Source: Actinacidiphila acididurans (GTDB lineage Bacteria > Actinomycetota > Actinomycetes > Streptomycetales > Streptomycetaceae). From it: 64,000 nt of DNA. Positions 1 to 9,106 of the stretch are shown one piece after another. The notes beneath the pieces were generated by a model that made no database searches, had not been told where the DNA came from, and saw only the letters and a list, made by a program, of their open reading frames with translations. The stretch lies in the NCBI RefSeq assembly GCF_016918855.1, contig NZ_JADKYB010000015.1, positions 62,001 through 126,000 on the forward strand. Direction: 5' to 3'. How positions within the stretch are numbered: position 1 is the first letter of the stretch; every line of letters starts with the position of its first letter. Both the position numbers and the translations under genes were made by a program.

Positions 1-507
1 GAAGTGCGCGTGGACCTCGCCGAATTCGAGAATCGCGGCGGTGTCCAGCGGGTGGGCGTCGTTCTGGTTCAGCAGGACCGTTTCCCCGTCGTCCAGTGAC
101 AGCGCCGAGTCCCCGATCGGCCCGTCGCCCGGCCCGGTCAGAGCGGTGATCATGATGCGCAGCCCGTCCCGCTCGACGGGCACGCCGCCGCGGGTGCGCA
201 GGAAGTTCGTGAAGCCCAGTGCCCGCAGCTCGTTCTCCAGCTCGGCGGTGGCGTAGGCGGGCAGCAGCACCGTGACGTCCTTGCGTACGTGACGGCGCAG
301 GGTCACCGGATCGAAGTGGTCCCGGTGCAGGTGGGACACGTACAGATAGTCGGCGTCCCGGCCGTAGCGGTCCCAGTCCAGGTCGCTGTTGTCCGGAAAC
401 GGGAACCACGACCCGAAGAAGGCCGGAGCGACCCATGGATCGCACAGCACCGACCCCGCGGCCGTCTCGACGTACAGCCCAGCGTGCCCCAACCCGGTAA
501 TACGCAC
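1..507 (-). CDS. Metallo-beta-lactamase-fold hydrolase (partial, C-terminus outside window)
   Basis: Reads leftwards from a GTG at 507 and runs off the window edge, so only the first 169 codons are seen. The start of the protein has the glycine-rich strand typical of the fold (ITGLGHAGLYVET), then an Asp-Pro-Trp segment. The zinc-binding motif HLHRDHFD lies at residues 59-66 (HxHxDH), so the metal site looks intact. Substrate cannot be inferred; the family includes UlaG-like lactonases and CMP-sialic-acid-hydroxylase-like oxidoreductases. The alternative upstream TTG is out of frame, which supports the GTG. The 293 bases from 508 to 800, up to the next gene, show no convincing gene. Confidence 0.75.
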   Translation of the reverse strand, partial: MRITGLGHAGLYVETAAGSVLCDPWVAPAFFGSWFPFPDNSDLDWDRYGRDADYLYVSHLHRDHFDPVTLRRHVRKDVTVLLPAYATAELENELRALGFTNFLRTRGGVPVERDGLRIMITALTGPGDGPIGDSALSLDDGETVLLNQNDAHPLDTAAILEFGEVHAHF

Positions 508-800
508 AGTGCAACCCCAATAGCGCTCGCAGCACTGCCGCCCGATGCGGAGGGCGGCTCGGTCCCTCCGACGATCAAGCGCTCGGCGCCCGTACGCAGC
601 CGCAGGGTCAGCCGGATGCCCGGCAGCCGAACGGAACGCCCCTGGTGAGACCCACATCGGCCGCTCCGGATCCACCGTTTCGGCCGTCCCCCGGATACCC
701 GGGCCGGCCTGCGGAGCGGGGCGGCGGACGAGTGGGGCCGTACGCCTTCCACCGCCTCGCCCGCTGCTCCGAGCGGCGCACCGGTGTTACTTTCTGTGAC

Positions 801-2326
801 GTGACCGATCACGCGCTACGGCTGCTGCGGCAGGACCGCCGCCTGGCCGAACTGGCCGCCTTCCCCTTCGACTTCGACCTGGACCGCGCCGCCCACGGCC
901 ATGTGGAGGAGGTCCGCCTCGCCTCGGGCGGCCCGCTGGAGACGCTGGCCGGGGACGACACCGGCGGTACGTACTTCGTGTGCGCGGACGGCTCGGTGCT
1001 CTACGCCGACTCGGAGGGCGCCGCGGGGATCATCGGCTCCAGTGTCGACGAGGCCCTGGAGCTCGTGATCGGCCTGCCCGGCTGGCGCGGCTACGTAGGT
1101 CTGTCGCCGGACGACGGCGAGGAGAAGATCCTTGCGTGCGTCGCGGAGACCGAGGACGAGATCCGTGAGTACTACGGAATCGACGAGGAGCGGGCCGAGC
1201 TGCGTGCGTCGCTGGGCTTCCGGGACGCTCCCCGGTCGAGCTGGTGGGCAGGCTGCGTGCCGCGCTGCTGCGCACCGAGCCGGACTTCGTCCTGCTCAAC
1301 GCGGACGAGGGGTGCGCGTACGACCGGATGGGCCCGGCCGGGCCCCCGCTGTGGGAGCCGGTGCTCGCGGCGGGCCGCGCCGATCTCGCCCGGCTGCGGG
1401 AGGGTGACCGCACGGCGTGGCGTGACGTCGCCGAGGACCCGGTGCGGCGCCGGATCGCCCTGCGGGCCGCGCAGTTCGACCGCGCCGAGGGCGATCCGGA
1501 CCTGCTGCGGCATCTGCTGCGGCACGAGACACGGTCCTCGATGACGGACGAACTGCGGCTCGCGGCCGTGCTGGTGGGGCTGCGCGGAGACACCGCGGAT
1601 CTGCCCCTGCTGCTCGAGGTCCGGAAGACGGACTTCGACACCGCGTGCGGCCTGAGCGAGATTCCGGAACCGGGTGCGAGCGCGGACGAGTTGCGGCAGT
1701 GGGCTCGGGCGCTCGACGAGTCGATGTTCGGGACGGACCCGTCGGACGAGCCGGTCTCCACCTGGACCGGCCTGGCGCGGGACCAGGGGATGACGGAGCT
1801 CGCGCGGGTGACACTGATCCGCGAACTCGACCACATCTTCATGGACCAGGGCAGACTCCGCCGCCCCGAGGCGCCCCACACCCTGGCCACGGCTGCGCTG
1901 AGCCGGCTCGCCCGGGACTTCGAGGAACTCGGCGACCTTCCCCAGGCGCTGCGCGCCCAGCGCCTGTACGCCGCGCTTCAGGAGACGGCATGGAACCGGG
2001 CCTCGGCCCGACGCGACCTGGCCCGCCTGGAGCGGGAGGCGGGCCGGCTGCCGCAGGCGGCGGACAGCCTGGCCGCCGTGCGCGACGCCCTGGCCACCCC
2101 GGCCGCCGACTCGCTGCGCCACTGGCAGCGGGTCAACTTCGGCCGCTTCATCGCCGAGGAGCACTACCGGCTCACCCTGGCCCTGGCCGACGCGGGCCGC
2201 CCCGAGGAGGCCCGGGCCCTCCTTGCCGCCGCCGACGCCGTACTCGGCGAGCTCTCGGAGAATGCCGCGAAGGGCATCCGCGAGCTCGCCGAGCGGACCG
2301 CCGCGAGGGTGCGGGAGGTCGGCTGA
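801..2326 (+). pseudogene. Hypothetical protein gene broken by a frameshift
   Basis: Two overlapping frames make up one protein. The first begins at GTG 801 (VTDHALRLL) and reads well as far as about 1225 (SLGFRDA). Beyond that it becomes Trp/Cys/Arg-rich nonsense. A second frame continues sensibly from about 1233 (PVELVGRLRAALLRTEPDF) to the TGA at 2324-2326. A single missing base in the run of Cs near 1229-1233 would join them into a protein of about 508 residues. I recognise no characterised domain. The C-terminal half is rich in alpha-helical, TPR-like Leu/Ala/Arg stretches. It is either a pseudogene or a sequencing error in a C-run; the intact coding bias on both sides favours a recent event. 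Confidence 0.6.
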
Positions 2327-2361
2327 GGACCGGCGCCCCGGGATTCCGGGCAGCCCCGCGG

Positions 2362-3198
2362 TCAGCGCTGCTCGCCGCCGTAGGTCGCGAGTGCCCAGTC
2401 GTTGTACTGCTTCTCGCTGGTCTCGCGGCGCATGCGCGCTGTCGCTTCGATGTCCTCACCGATCACGTATCGCAGCTGGGACGTGGTGTCGGTGGCCGCG
2501 GTGACGATCGCTTCGGCGACCGTGGCGGGTGTGGCCAGGTCGAAGGAGGACGGCTCCATGTATCGGGCGATGGCCTGGTTCACGTGGTCCCGGTAGGCCG
2601 GGGGCACGGGGACGGCCAGTGAGGCGGCGGTGGTGGTGTCCATGAAGTTCGTTCCGCGCACCAGGCCCGGTTCGACGAGCTTGACGGTGATGCCGCGAGG
2701 GGCCAGTTCGTACCGCAGGGCTTCCGAGAATCCCTCGACCGCGAACTTCGTCGCCGCGTAGACGGACATGAACGGCTCGGGGACGATGCCCGTACCGGAC
2801 GCCACGTTGACCACCCGGCCGCCGCCCCGCGCGGACAGGTGCGGCAGGGCACGCCGCGTCACTTCCATCATGCCGAACAGGTTCGTCTCGAACATCTGGC
2901 GCACGGCCGTCATGGGGGTGCTCTCGAAGACCGACAGCAGGCCCTGTCCCGCGTTGTTCACCACGCAGTCCAGCCGGCCGAACCGTTCGACGGCCCGGGA
3001 GAGGGCGGTGTCGATGGAGTCGGTGTCGTGGACGTCCAGCGCGGCGACGAGGAGGTCATCGGCCTGCGGGCCGGTATCCGGGGTGCGGCTGGTGGCAACG
3101 ACGTTCCAGCCCCGCGTACGGAACAACGCCACCGCTTCCCGGCCGAAACCGGACGAACTTCCGGTGATCAGTACTGTGGGGTGCTCTCGCTCTGTCAT
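2362..3198 (-). CDS. Short-chain dehydrogenase/reductase
   Basis: A 278-residue classical SDR. The ATG at 3198 is chosen because a good ribosome-binding site (TTGGAGGC) sits just upstream and the protein then begins next to the Rossmann strand. The cofactor motif TGSSSGFG is at about residues 12-19, NNAG at about 82, and the catalytic Tyr-Lys pair (YAATK) near 147-151. Family members reduce or oxidise small carbonyl or alcohol substrates with NAD(P)H in the cytoplasm; the substrate is unknown. It is divergent from an AraC-family gene across a 73-bp gap. That arrangement commonly means the neighbour regulates it. Confidence 0.9.
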   Translation of the reverse strand: MTEREHPTVLITGSSSGFGREAVALFRTRGWNVVATSRTPDTGPQADDLLVAALDVHDTDSIDTALSRAVERFGRLDCVVNNAGQGLLSVFESTPMTAVRQMFETNLFGMMEVTRRALPHLSARGGGRVVNVASGTGIVPEPFMSVYAATKFAVEGFSEALRYELAPRGITVKLVEPGLVRGTNFMDTTTAASLAVPVPPAYRDHVNQAIARYMEPSSFDLATPATVAEAIVTAATDTTSQLRYVIGEDIEATARMRRETSEKQYNDWALATYGGEQR

Positions 3199-3271
3199 GC
3201 CTCCAAGCCTGCAATCCAAGGTGCGGGACGGTCTATAATCGGAGGTCCGCGATTGATGAGAGAGCGTCCGA

Positions 3272-4174
3272 GTGACTGATCCGCTGGCCGACCTGGTCGA
3301 CCTCATCCGCCCCCGTGCCGTGTTCTGGAAGGGCATGGAAGCCGCCGGTACCTGGGGCATCGGCTTCCCGGCCACCACGGACGTCAACTTCGCGATGGTG
3401 GCGCAGGGGCGGTGCTGCCTCACCGGCTTCGGCCCCGTCCTCGAACTCGCCGAAGGGGACTTCCTCCTCATGTGCGGACCGCCGGCCTTCGCGCTGGCCA
3501 GCGCCCCCGGCGTGCCGCCCGCGGACGGCGAAGCGCTGCTCGCCGCCTCCCCGGACTACCAGGTCCGTCTCGGCTCGGGAGCCGCGGACCCCGTCCGCCT
3601 CGTCGGAGGCCACTTCATCCTGGAGACCGCCAACGCCGACCTGCTGATGGGCCTGCTCCCCCGGCTCAGCCACCTGCGCGGCACCGACAGCGGCGCCGGA
3701 CGCATCGGCCGCCTGCTCGACCTGGTCGGCGACGAAGCGGCGGCCGACCGCCCGGGCAGTTCACTGGTCATGCCGCGCCTGGTGGAGGTCGTCCTGGTCG
3801 AGGCGCTGCGCAGCACACCCTCCGACACCCCGCCGCAAGGCCTGCTCGCAGGCCTGCACGACCCACAGATCGCCGCCGCACTGCGCGCCGTCCACGCCGA
3901 CGTCCGCCGCCCGTGGACGGTCGCCGACCTGGCCGCGACCGCCCACCTGTCCCGATCCGTCTTCGCGCAACGATTCCTCCTCCTGGTCGGGACCACCCCG
4001 ATCACCTACCTGCTGACCTGGCGCATGGCCCTGGCCAAAGACGCCCTCACCCGCGGCCGCCCGATCGACGAAGTGGCACGCAGCGTCGGCTACGGCTCCG
4101 CCAGCGCCTTCAGCAACGCCTTCCACCGCGTCTCCGGCTCCCGCCCGGGCCACTACGCCACGACCGCGGGATGA
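3272..4174 (+). CDS. AraC-family transcriptional regulator (cupin N-domain)
   Basis: 300 residues from GTG 3272. The N-terminal two thirds has the Gly/Pro-rich pattern of the AraC-binding cupin domain. The C-terminal ~100 residues contain the two helix-turn-helix units of the family: VADLAATAHLSRSVFAQRF, then EVARSVGYGSASAFSNAF near the end, finishing with the usual GxxPxxY-like tail (GSRPGHY). It most likely controls the divergent SDR gene from the shared 73-bp promoter region; that is inference from arrangement. The ligand is unknown. Confidence 0.9.
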   Translation: MTDPLADLVDLIRPRAVFWKGMEAAGTWGIGFPATTDVNFAMVAQGRCCLTGFGPVLELAEGDFLLMCGPPAFALASAPGVPPADGEALLAASPDYQVRLGSGAADPVRLVGGHFILETANADLLMGLLPRLSHLRGTDSGAGRIGRLLDLVGDEAAADRPGSSLVMPRLVEVVLVEALRSTPSDTPPQGLLAGLHDPQIAAALRAVHADVRRPWTVADLAATAHLSRSVFAQRFLLLVGTTPITYLLTWRMALAKDALTRGRPIDEVARSVGYGSASAFSNAFHRVSGSRPGHYATTAG

Positions 4175-4330
4175 CGACCCGCCGAGGCCGGGGTCGCGGG
4201 TGCAGTGCGAGCAAGCGGGCGTCCTGTTACCCCGTACGGCCCGGCAGGCCGGTCCGAAGTGCCCTGGCAGGTCACCGTCCCCCGGGATGTACTGGAGCCA
4301 GGAACCTGGCGCAGGAGGACGGAGCGCACG

Positions 4331-6670
4331 GTGAAACAACCGGATGGCGAACGTGCGGGGGTGTGGGGAGCGGGCGCTTGGATCCGGCGTTCGCCGGAGC
4401 CGGTGCTGCTTGCGGTCACCGCCACCGCTTTGACAGCGGGCGGCATCGCGTGGCCGGCCGGGGTGCGAACGCTCGCCGACGCCTTCTGGGCCGCGGGCAC
4501 CGTCGTGGCGATCGTGCCCGCTGTGGCCTGGGTGCTGGGGGCGTTGCGGCGTGGCCGGGCCGGGGTCGATCTGATCGCCGTCCTGGCGCTGGGCGGAACG
4601 CTGGCGACGGGTGAGTATCTGGCCGGGGCGTTGATCGCGCTCATGCTCGCCACAGGCCGCTGGCTGGACGCCGCAGCCGAGCGCCGCGCCACGCACGACC
4701 TGCGTCATTTGCTGGAGCACGCCCCGCGTTCGGCCCGCCGCCGCACAGGCGACCAGGTCCGTACGGTGCCGCTGGCCGAAGTGCGGGTCGGTGACCTGCT
4801 GGTCGTCGGTCCCGGTGAGGTCGTTCCGGTCGACGGGCGCGTCAAGGACGGCACCGCGGTGCTGGACGAGTCGGTGCTGACCGGCGAGTCGTTGTCGGTG
4901 GAACGTGGTGCGGGCGAGAGCGTGCGCAGCGGCGGCGTCAACGCCGGCGGCGCCTTCGAGCTGCGGGCCGGCGCGACCGAGCAGGACAGTACGTACGCCG
5001 AAATCGTCCGCCTCGCCCGGCAGGCCGGCGCCGAGAGCGCCCCGGTGGTCCGCCTGGCCGACCGGTACGCCGCCTGGTTCCTGCCGCTGTCCGTGGCGGT
5101 GGCCGGCGTGGCATGGCTGGTCAGCGGTTCGGCCGTGCGAGCGGTGGCCGTCCTGGTGGTCGCGACCCCCTGCCCGCTGCTGCTGGCCGCGCCTGTCGCG
5201 ATCGTCTCCGGCCTGTCCCGCGCCGCCCGCCAGGGTGTGGTGGTCCGCGACGGCGCGGCCCTGGAGACCCTCGGCCGCGCCCGCACAGTGGTCCTGGACA
5301 AGACCGGCACCCTCACCACCGGCCGGCCCCGCGTGCTCGACATCGCCGCGGCCCCCGGCCGCGCCCCCGGCCGCGCCCCCGACGAGATCCTCGCCCTGGC
5401 CGCATCGGTCGACCAGTACTCCCCCCACGTCCTGGCCCGCGCCATCACCGACGAAGCCCACGCCCGCCGTCTTGAGCTGCAGCCGGTCCGCGACGTCGAG
5501 GAGGAACCCGGGCGCGGCGCCACCGGCCGCATCGGCACCATGTCCGTGAGCGTCGGAAAGCACGACGGCGCACCCCTGCCCGGCTGGGCACGTGCCGCCG
5601 ACAACCGTGCCACCCTCGACGGCGCCGCCGTCGCCTGGCTCACCGTCGACGGCCGGCTCACCGGAGCCCTGCTGCTGCGCGACCCTCTGCGCAGCGACGC
5701 GCCGCGCACCCTGCGACGCCTGCGCCAGGCCGGCATCCAGCGCCTGCTCATGCTCACTGGCGACCGCACCGAGCCGGCCCGGGAGATCGCCACCGTCCTG
5801 GGACTGGACGACGTCCGCGCCCGGCAGACCCCCTCCGACAAAGTCGCCGCGGTCCGCGCCGAACGTGAGCGAGCCGTCACCGTCATGGTCGGCGACGGCG
5901 TCAACGACGCCCCCGCCCTGGCCGCCGCCGATGTCGGCGTGGCCATGGGCGCCCGAGGCTCCAGCGCCTCCTCCGAAGCCGCCGACATCGTCCTGACCAC
6001 CGACCGGGTCGACCGCCTCGCCGACGCCTCGGGCATAGCCGTCCGCGCCCGGCGCATCGCCGCGCAAAGCGCGCTCGCCGGAATGGCGATGTCACTGGCC
6101 GCCATGGTCGCCGCCGCGTTCGGCCTGCTGCCGCCGGCCGTCGGCGCGCTCCTCCAGGAAGCCATCGATGTCGCCGTCATCCTCAACGCCCTGCGCGCCC
6201 TGCGCCTGGACCGCGCAGCCGAAGTCACCGTCGAACCGGCGACGGAACAGCTCATCCAGCGCTTCGCCGCCGAGCACGACGACCTGCGCGAGGTCGTCGA
6301 AGCCGTCCGCGAGGCCGCCGACCACCTCACCGACACCGCCGATCCCACCGCTCTGGCCACCGTCCGCCACGTCGACCGGCTCCTGAGCGAACGCCTCCTG
6401 CCCCACGAAATGGCCGAGGAACACCAGCTCTACCCCGCTCTTGCCTCCGCTCTCGGCGGCCCCGAAACCACCGCCACCATGAGCCGCGCCCACACCGAGA
6501 TCCACCGCCTCGCACGCCGTATCAGCACCCACCTCCAACTCGCCGACTCCGAGGGGCGCCTGCGCCCCGAACAACTCGACGACCTTCGCGCCTGCCTCTA
6601 CGGCCTGTACAGCGTCCTGCGGCTGCACTTCACCCAGGAAGAGGAGAACTACTTCTCCCTCGCGCACTGA
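4331..6670 (+). CDS. P1B-type metal-transporting ATPase with C-terminal hemerythrin domain
   Basis: 779 residues from GTG 4331; translation could also begin further upstream in the same frame. Visible landmarks are the actuator TGES (about residue 184), the membrane metal motif TPCP in ATPCPLLLAAPVA (about 279), the phosphorylation site DKTGT (about 323) and the hinge GDGVNDAP (about 520). There is no N-terminal CxxC metal-binding domain. After the last membrane helices, residues about 645-777 form a hemerythrin/HHE domain with the His/Glu ligands expected for a di-iron site (AEHDD, HEMAEEHQ, HTEIH, HFTQEEE). The TPCP motif plus a hemerythrin tail matches the described P1B-5 subgroup, where nickel/iron export has been reported. 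The nearby [NiFe] hydrogenase makes Ni or Fe a reasonable substrate here, but this is inference. Confidence 0.88.
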   Translation: MKQPDGERAGVWGAGAWIRRSPEPVLLAVTATALTAGGIAWPAGVRTLADAFWAAGTVVAIVPAVAWVLGALRRGRAGVDLIAVLALGGTLATGEYLAGALIALMLATGRWLDAAAERRATHDLRHLLEHAPRSARRRTGDQVRTVPLAEVRVGDLLVVGPGEVVPVDGRVKDGTAVLDESVLTGESLSVERGAGESVRSGGVNAGGAFELRAGATEQDSTYAEIVRLARQAGAESAPVVRLADRYAAWFLPLSVAVAGVAWLVSGSAVRAVAVLVVATPCPLLLAAPVAIVSGLSRAARQGVVVRDGAALETLGRARTVVLDKTGTLTTGRPRVLDIAAAPGRAPGRAPDEILALAASVDQYSPHVLARAITDEAHARRLELQPVRDVEEEPGRGATGRIGTMSVSVGKHDGAPLPGWARAADNRATLDGAAVAWLTVDGRLTGALLLRDPLRSDAPRTLRRLRQAGIQRLLMLTGDRTEPAREIATVLGLDDVRARQTPSDKVAAVRAERERAVTVMVGDGVNDAPALAAADVGVAMGARGSSASSEAADIVLTTDRVDRLADASGIAVRARRIAAQSALAGMAMSLAAMVAAAFGLLPPAVGALLQEAIDVAVILNALRALRLDRAAEVTVEPATEQLIQRFAAEHDDLREVVEAVREAADHLTDTADPTALATVRHVDRLLSERLLPHEMAEEHQLYPALASALGGPETTATMSRAHTEIHRLARRISTHLQLADSEGRLRPEQLDDLRACLYGLYSVLRLHFTQEEENYFSLAH

Positions 6671-6973
6671 CCGCACGCCCTGGGCCCGCCCTTGTCCGCG
6701 GTCTCGCCGGTCGTCTCGCCGGTCTCGCCGCGCCGTCTCCGCGTGGCGGTGGTGGCACCCTCGTCCACCTGTCGTCGTGAACCGGAAGCCCGAGCACCTC
6801 TTGACGCGCCCGGGCCGGGGCGCAGGCAGCGGGCCGAACGGCCCCCGGTCGCTACCCCGGGCAGCCCTGCACACGGCGACGGCGCGGTGAGACGGTGCTA
6901 TAGGACGAGTTTTCCCCGCGTGCCCCGAACCGCCGCCGGGATGTCGTCCTCCGCGAACTCCGGAGGCATCGTC
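6671..6973. other. Intergenic stretch, no gene seen
   Basis: About 300 bases between the ATPase and the cyclic-nucleotide-binding gene. It begins with short CTCGCCGGT-type direct repeats (6709-6730). The open frames here have no recognisable product. It probably holds the promoter of the downstream gene. Confidence 0.4.
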
Positions 6974-7435
6974 ATGAGAACCACCCCCGCCACCCATCTG
7001 TTCGCCGCACTGCCCGCTTCGGGGCGCAACCGGCTGCTGGGCCTCGCCAAGGACGTGGTATTCCCGGCCGGTACCCGGATCTTCGAGGAGGGCGGGCCGG
7101 CCGACCGGTTCTGGGTGATCCACACCGGTTCCGTCGTCCTGGACACTCCCGTGCCCGGGCGCCGGCCCGCTCCGGTCGAGGTCCTCAGTCCCGGCGACCT
7201 GCTCGGCTGCTCCTGGCTGTTCCCGCCCTACCTCTGGCACCTGGGCGCCGAAGCGCAGAGCGACGTACGTGCCCAGGAGTTCGACGCCACCGCGGTGCGC
7301 GCCCTGGCCCGGGCCGACCTGGAACTCGGTGAAGCCCTGGCCCGGCGGGTCGCCGAGATCACGGCCCACCGCATGCAAAGTGCCCGCATCCGGCTGCTCG
7401 ACCTGTACGGACCGCACGGCGCCGGCATGCCGTGA
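6974..7435 (+). CDS. Cyclic-nucleotide-binding-domain protein without DNA-binding domain
   Basis: 153 residues from ATG 6974, preceded by a GGAGG ribosome-binding site. It consists of a single Crp/Fnr-like sensor domain (FEEGGPADRFWVIHTGSVVL, then the PGDLLG turn) and ends without the helix-turn-helix expected of Crp. It is a clear paralogue of the gene at 12050, which sits inside the hydrogenase operon. Both share the unusual stretch LG-SWLF-PY-WHLGA. A role in sensing redox state or a nucleotide, or in docking to a partner protein, is possible; it cannot bind DNA by the Crp mechanism. It converges on a stress-protein gene with a terminator between them. Confidence 0.8.
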   Translation: MRTTPATHLFAALPASGRNRLLGLAKDVVFPAGTRIFEEGGPADRFWVIHTGSVVLDTPVPGRRPAPVEVLSPGDLLGCSWLFPPYLWHLGAEAQSDVRAQEFDATAVRALARADLELGEALARRVAEITAHRMQSARIRLLDLYGPHGAGMP

Positions 7436-7461
7436 CCTCAGCGCCCCGCGGTGCCACCGGT

Positions 7462-7494
7462 AGCGGGACCCGGGGCGTGCACCCGGGTCCCGCT
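7462..7494. terminator. Bidirectional terminator hairpin
   Basis: A perfect 13-bp inverted repeat (AGCGGGACCCGGG / CCCGGGTCCCGCT) with a 7-nt loop, placed between two convergent genes. There is no U-tract, as is common for actinobacterial terminators. Confidence 0.75.
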
Positions 7495-7546
7495 CCCCCG
7501 CAGGTGCGGGTGGGTCATCGCTGGTCCTTCCCGCGAGGCCTGCGGC

Positions 7547-8422
7547 TCACTGCTCCTGCGGCACGACCGCTACGGGGCATGCGGCGTGGTGCAGCACGGC
7601 GTGGTTGACGGGGCCGAGTTGCATGCCGACCGCGCCGGCGGCCCCTTGCCTGCGGCGGGCACCGACCACCAGGAGGTCGCTCGCCGTGGAGGCTTCGATC
7701 AGCGCCTGGTGGGCCCGCCCTTCCGGAGTCGCCCGGCGCACGTCGACTTTCGGGAATTCCTGCGCCGCCGCGAGCAGGGCACCGCCGAGCACCTGCTCGG
7801 CGTCCTGTGCGTACTTCTCGGGAACCTCCGCCGTCGCCGGCCGGGTTCCGGGAAGCTCGTCGGCCGGATGGTGCCAGGCGTGGACGGCGTACAGTTCGGC
7901 GTCGCGGATCTCGGCCTCCCGGAAGGCGAACCCGATGGCCGCCGACGATTTGCCGTCGTCACCGATTCCCAGTGTCACCCGGCTCAGCTCACGGCCCGGC
8001 TCGCCACGCACCACGATCACCGGGCACGGCGAGTGGGCCGCCACCTCCAGGCCGGTGGATCCCAGCAGCATTCCGGCGACCGTCCCCCGGCCCCTGGTGC
8101 CCACGACGATCGCGAAGGCCCCTTGCCCTTCCCGGAGCAACGCCTGGACAGGATCGGACGGAACGATCACCGAGGAGACCTCCAGCCCCGGGGCGATGTG
8201 CTCGACCCGCTCGACGGCGGAGGCGACGACGTGCTCGGCCATGACCTGCTCGGCGGGACGCTCGGTGCCGAACCCCGGTCGAACCCCCTCGTAGCGCTCC
8301 CACAGCGAGCCGTGCACCAGCCGCAGCGGAAGATCGCGCCGGGTCGCTTCCGCCACCGCCCAGTCGACCGCCCGCAGGCTGTGGTCCGAGCCGTCGATGC
8401 CGATGATCAGCGATTGCTTCAT
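7547..8422 (-). CDS. Universal stress protein, tandem UspA domains
   Basis: 291 residues built from two UspA domains. Each starts with the usual strand (SLIIGIDGSDHSLRAVDWA; VTLGIGDDGKSSAAIGFA). The first domain keeps the ATP-binding signature GxxGx9GS/T (GTRGRGTVAGMLLGST). In the second domain it is degenerate (GARRRQGAAGAVGMQLGP), so only the N-domain is likely to bind ATP. Tandem USPs of this kind are abundant in hypoxia/dormancy regulons of actinobacteria. It lies next to a CBS-domain gene on the same strand (15-bp gap), probably co-transcribed. Confidence 0.9.
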   Translation of the reverse strand: MKQSLIIGIDGSDHSLRAVDWAVAEATRRDLPLRLVHGSLWERYEGVRPGFGTERPAEQVMAEHVVASAVERVEHIAPGLEVSSVIVPSDPVQALLREGQGAFAIVVGTRGRGTVAGMLLGSTGLEVAAHSPCPVIVVRGEPGRELSRVTLGIGDDGKSSAAIGFAFREAEIRDAELYAVHAWHHPADELPGTRPATAEVPEKYAQDAEQVLGGALLAAAQEFPKVDVRRATPEGRAHQALIEASTASDLLVVGARRRQGAAGAVGMQLGPVNHAVLHHAACPVAVVPQEQ

Positions 8423-8437
8423 GACTGCACCGCCTTC

Positions 8438-8866
8438 TCAGGTGCTCGGTTCTTCACTTTCACCGTGGCAGCCTCCGCGAGGCGGCGTCGTGGGCCGACC
8501 GGTGCATGCCGGGGACCATCCGGCCCAGCGGCGATGGGCCGGGCGCGCGCCCGCGCGGTGAGCCCGCCGTCGCCCCCGGGTCGTTGCCGAAAGCTCACCG
8601 GCCGTGGTGGCTGCCGGGTGGGGGCCGGCGTCCCGCGCGGGGTCCAGGACGGCCAGCAGGCCCGAGGGGTCCGGCCGGCCGGACTGACTGCGCAGCAGGT
8701 CCGCTTCCGAGACCACGCCCAGCGGCCGGTTCTCGCCGTCCACGACCGGTACCGCGGTGATGTCGTGATCGGCAAGTCGTTTCACGATCTCCTTGAAGGG
8801 GGTGTCCGCGTGGACCCGGTGAACGGTGTGGGTCATCAGGTCACCCACCGTCCGGTGCTTCATCAC
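8438..8866 (-). CDS. CBS-domain protein, apparently truncated
   Basis: 142 residues. The N-terminal ~60 residues are a good CBS motif (VGDLMTHTVHRVHADTPF then DHDITAVPVVDGENRPLG). The remainder turns into Arg/Pro-rich sequence with no second CBS motif. Most bacterial CBS proteins have a pair. The sequence after about residue 95 also gives no CBS match in the other two frames that I can see, so the second domain seems lost or heavily decayed rather than merely frameshifted. CBS pairs bind adenine nucleotides and tune partner proteins; a single copy would have to dimerise. It is upstream of, and likely co-transcribed with, the adjacent USP gene. Confidence 0.7.
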   Translation of the reverse strand: MMKHRTVGDLMTHTVHRVHADTPFKEIVKRLADHDITAVPVVDGENRPLGVVSEADLLRSQSGRPDPSGLLAVLDPARDAGPHPAATTAGELSATTRGRRRAHRAGARPAHRRWAGWSPACTGRPTTPPRGGCHGESEEPST

Positions 8867-9106
8867 GATCCCGCCTCTCGGATGGCACGTAGTACGTCAC
8901 CTCCACCGTGCGGGACCGGCCTGCCGCGTCGTAGGGCCGGCCGGGGCCCGGGCACAGGGACCAAAGGCCCTGCGGGGCCGGGGCCGGAAGGCGCCTCCTT
9001 GCCGCTGGTACGCCCGGACACAGTCGTCCGTATGGCGCCCGGAAGGCCGCTGGCCGAGCCTGGGTACGGCGCGCAGCCGCGCGGCCACGACAAGGCGGTG
9101 ACCGGT

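Noticed and set aside
3761..6067. Long minus-strand frame opposite the P-type ATPase
   Set aside because: High-GC shadow: Gly/Ala/Asp-rich and featureless, while the plus strand encodes complete ATPase motifs.
7451..9106. Apparent N-terminal extension of the stress protein at 9107
   Set aside because: It lies antisense to the USP and CBS genes and has no UspA pattern; ATG 9107 gives a protein of normal family length.
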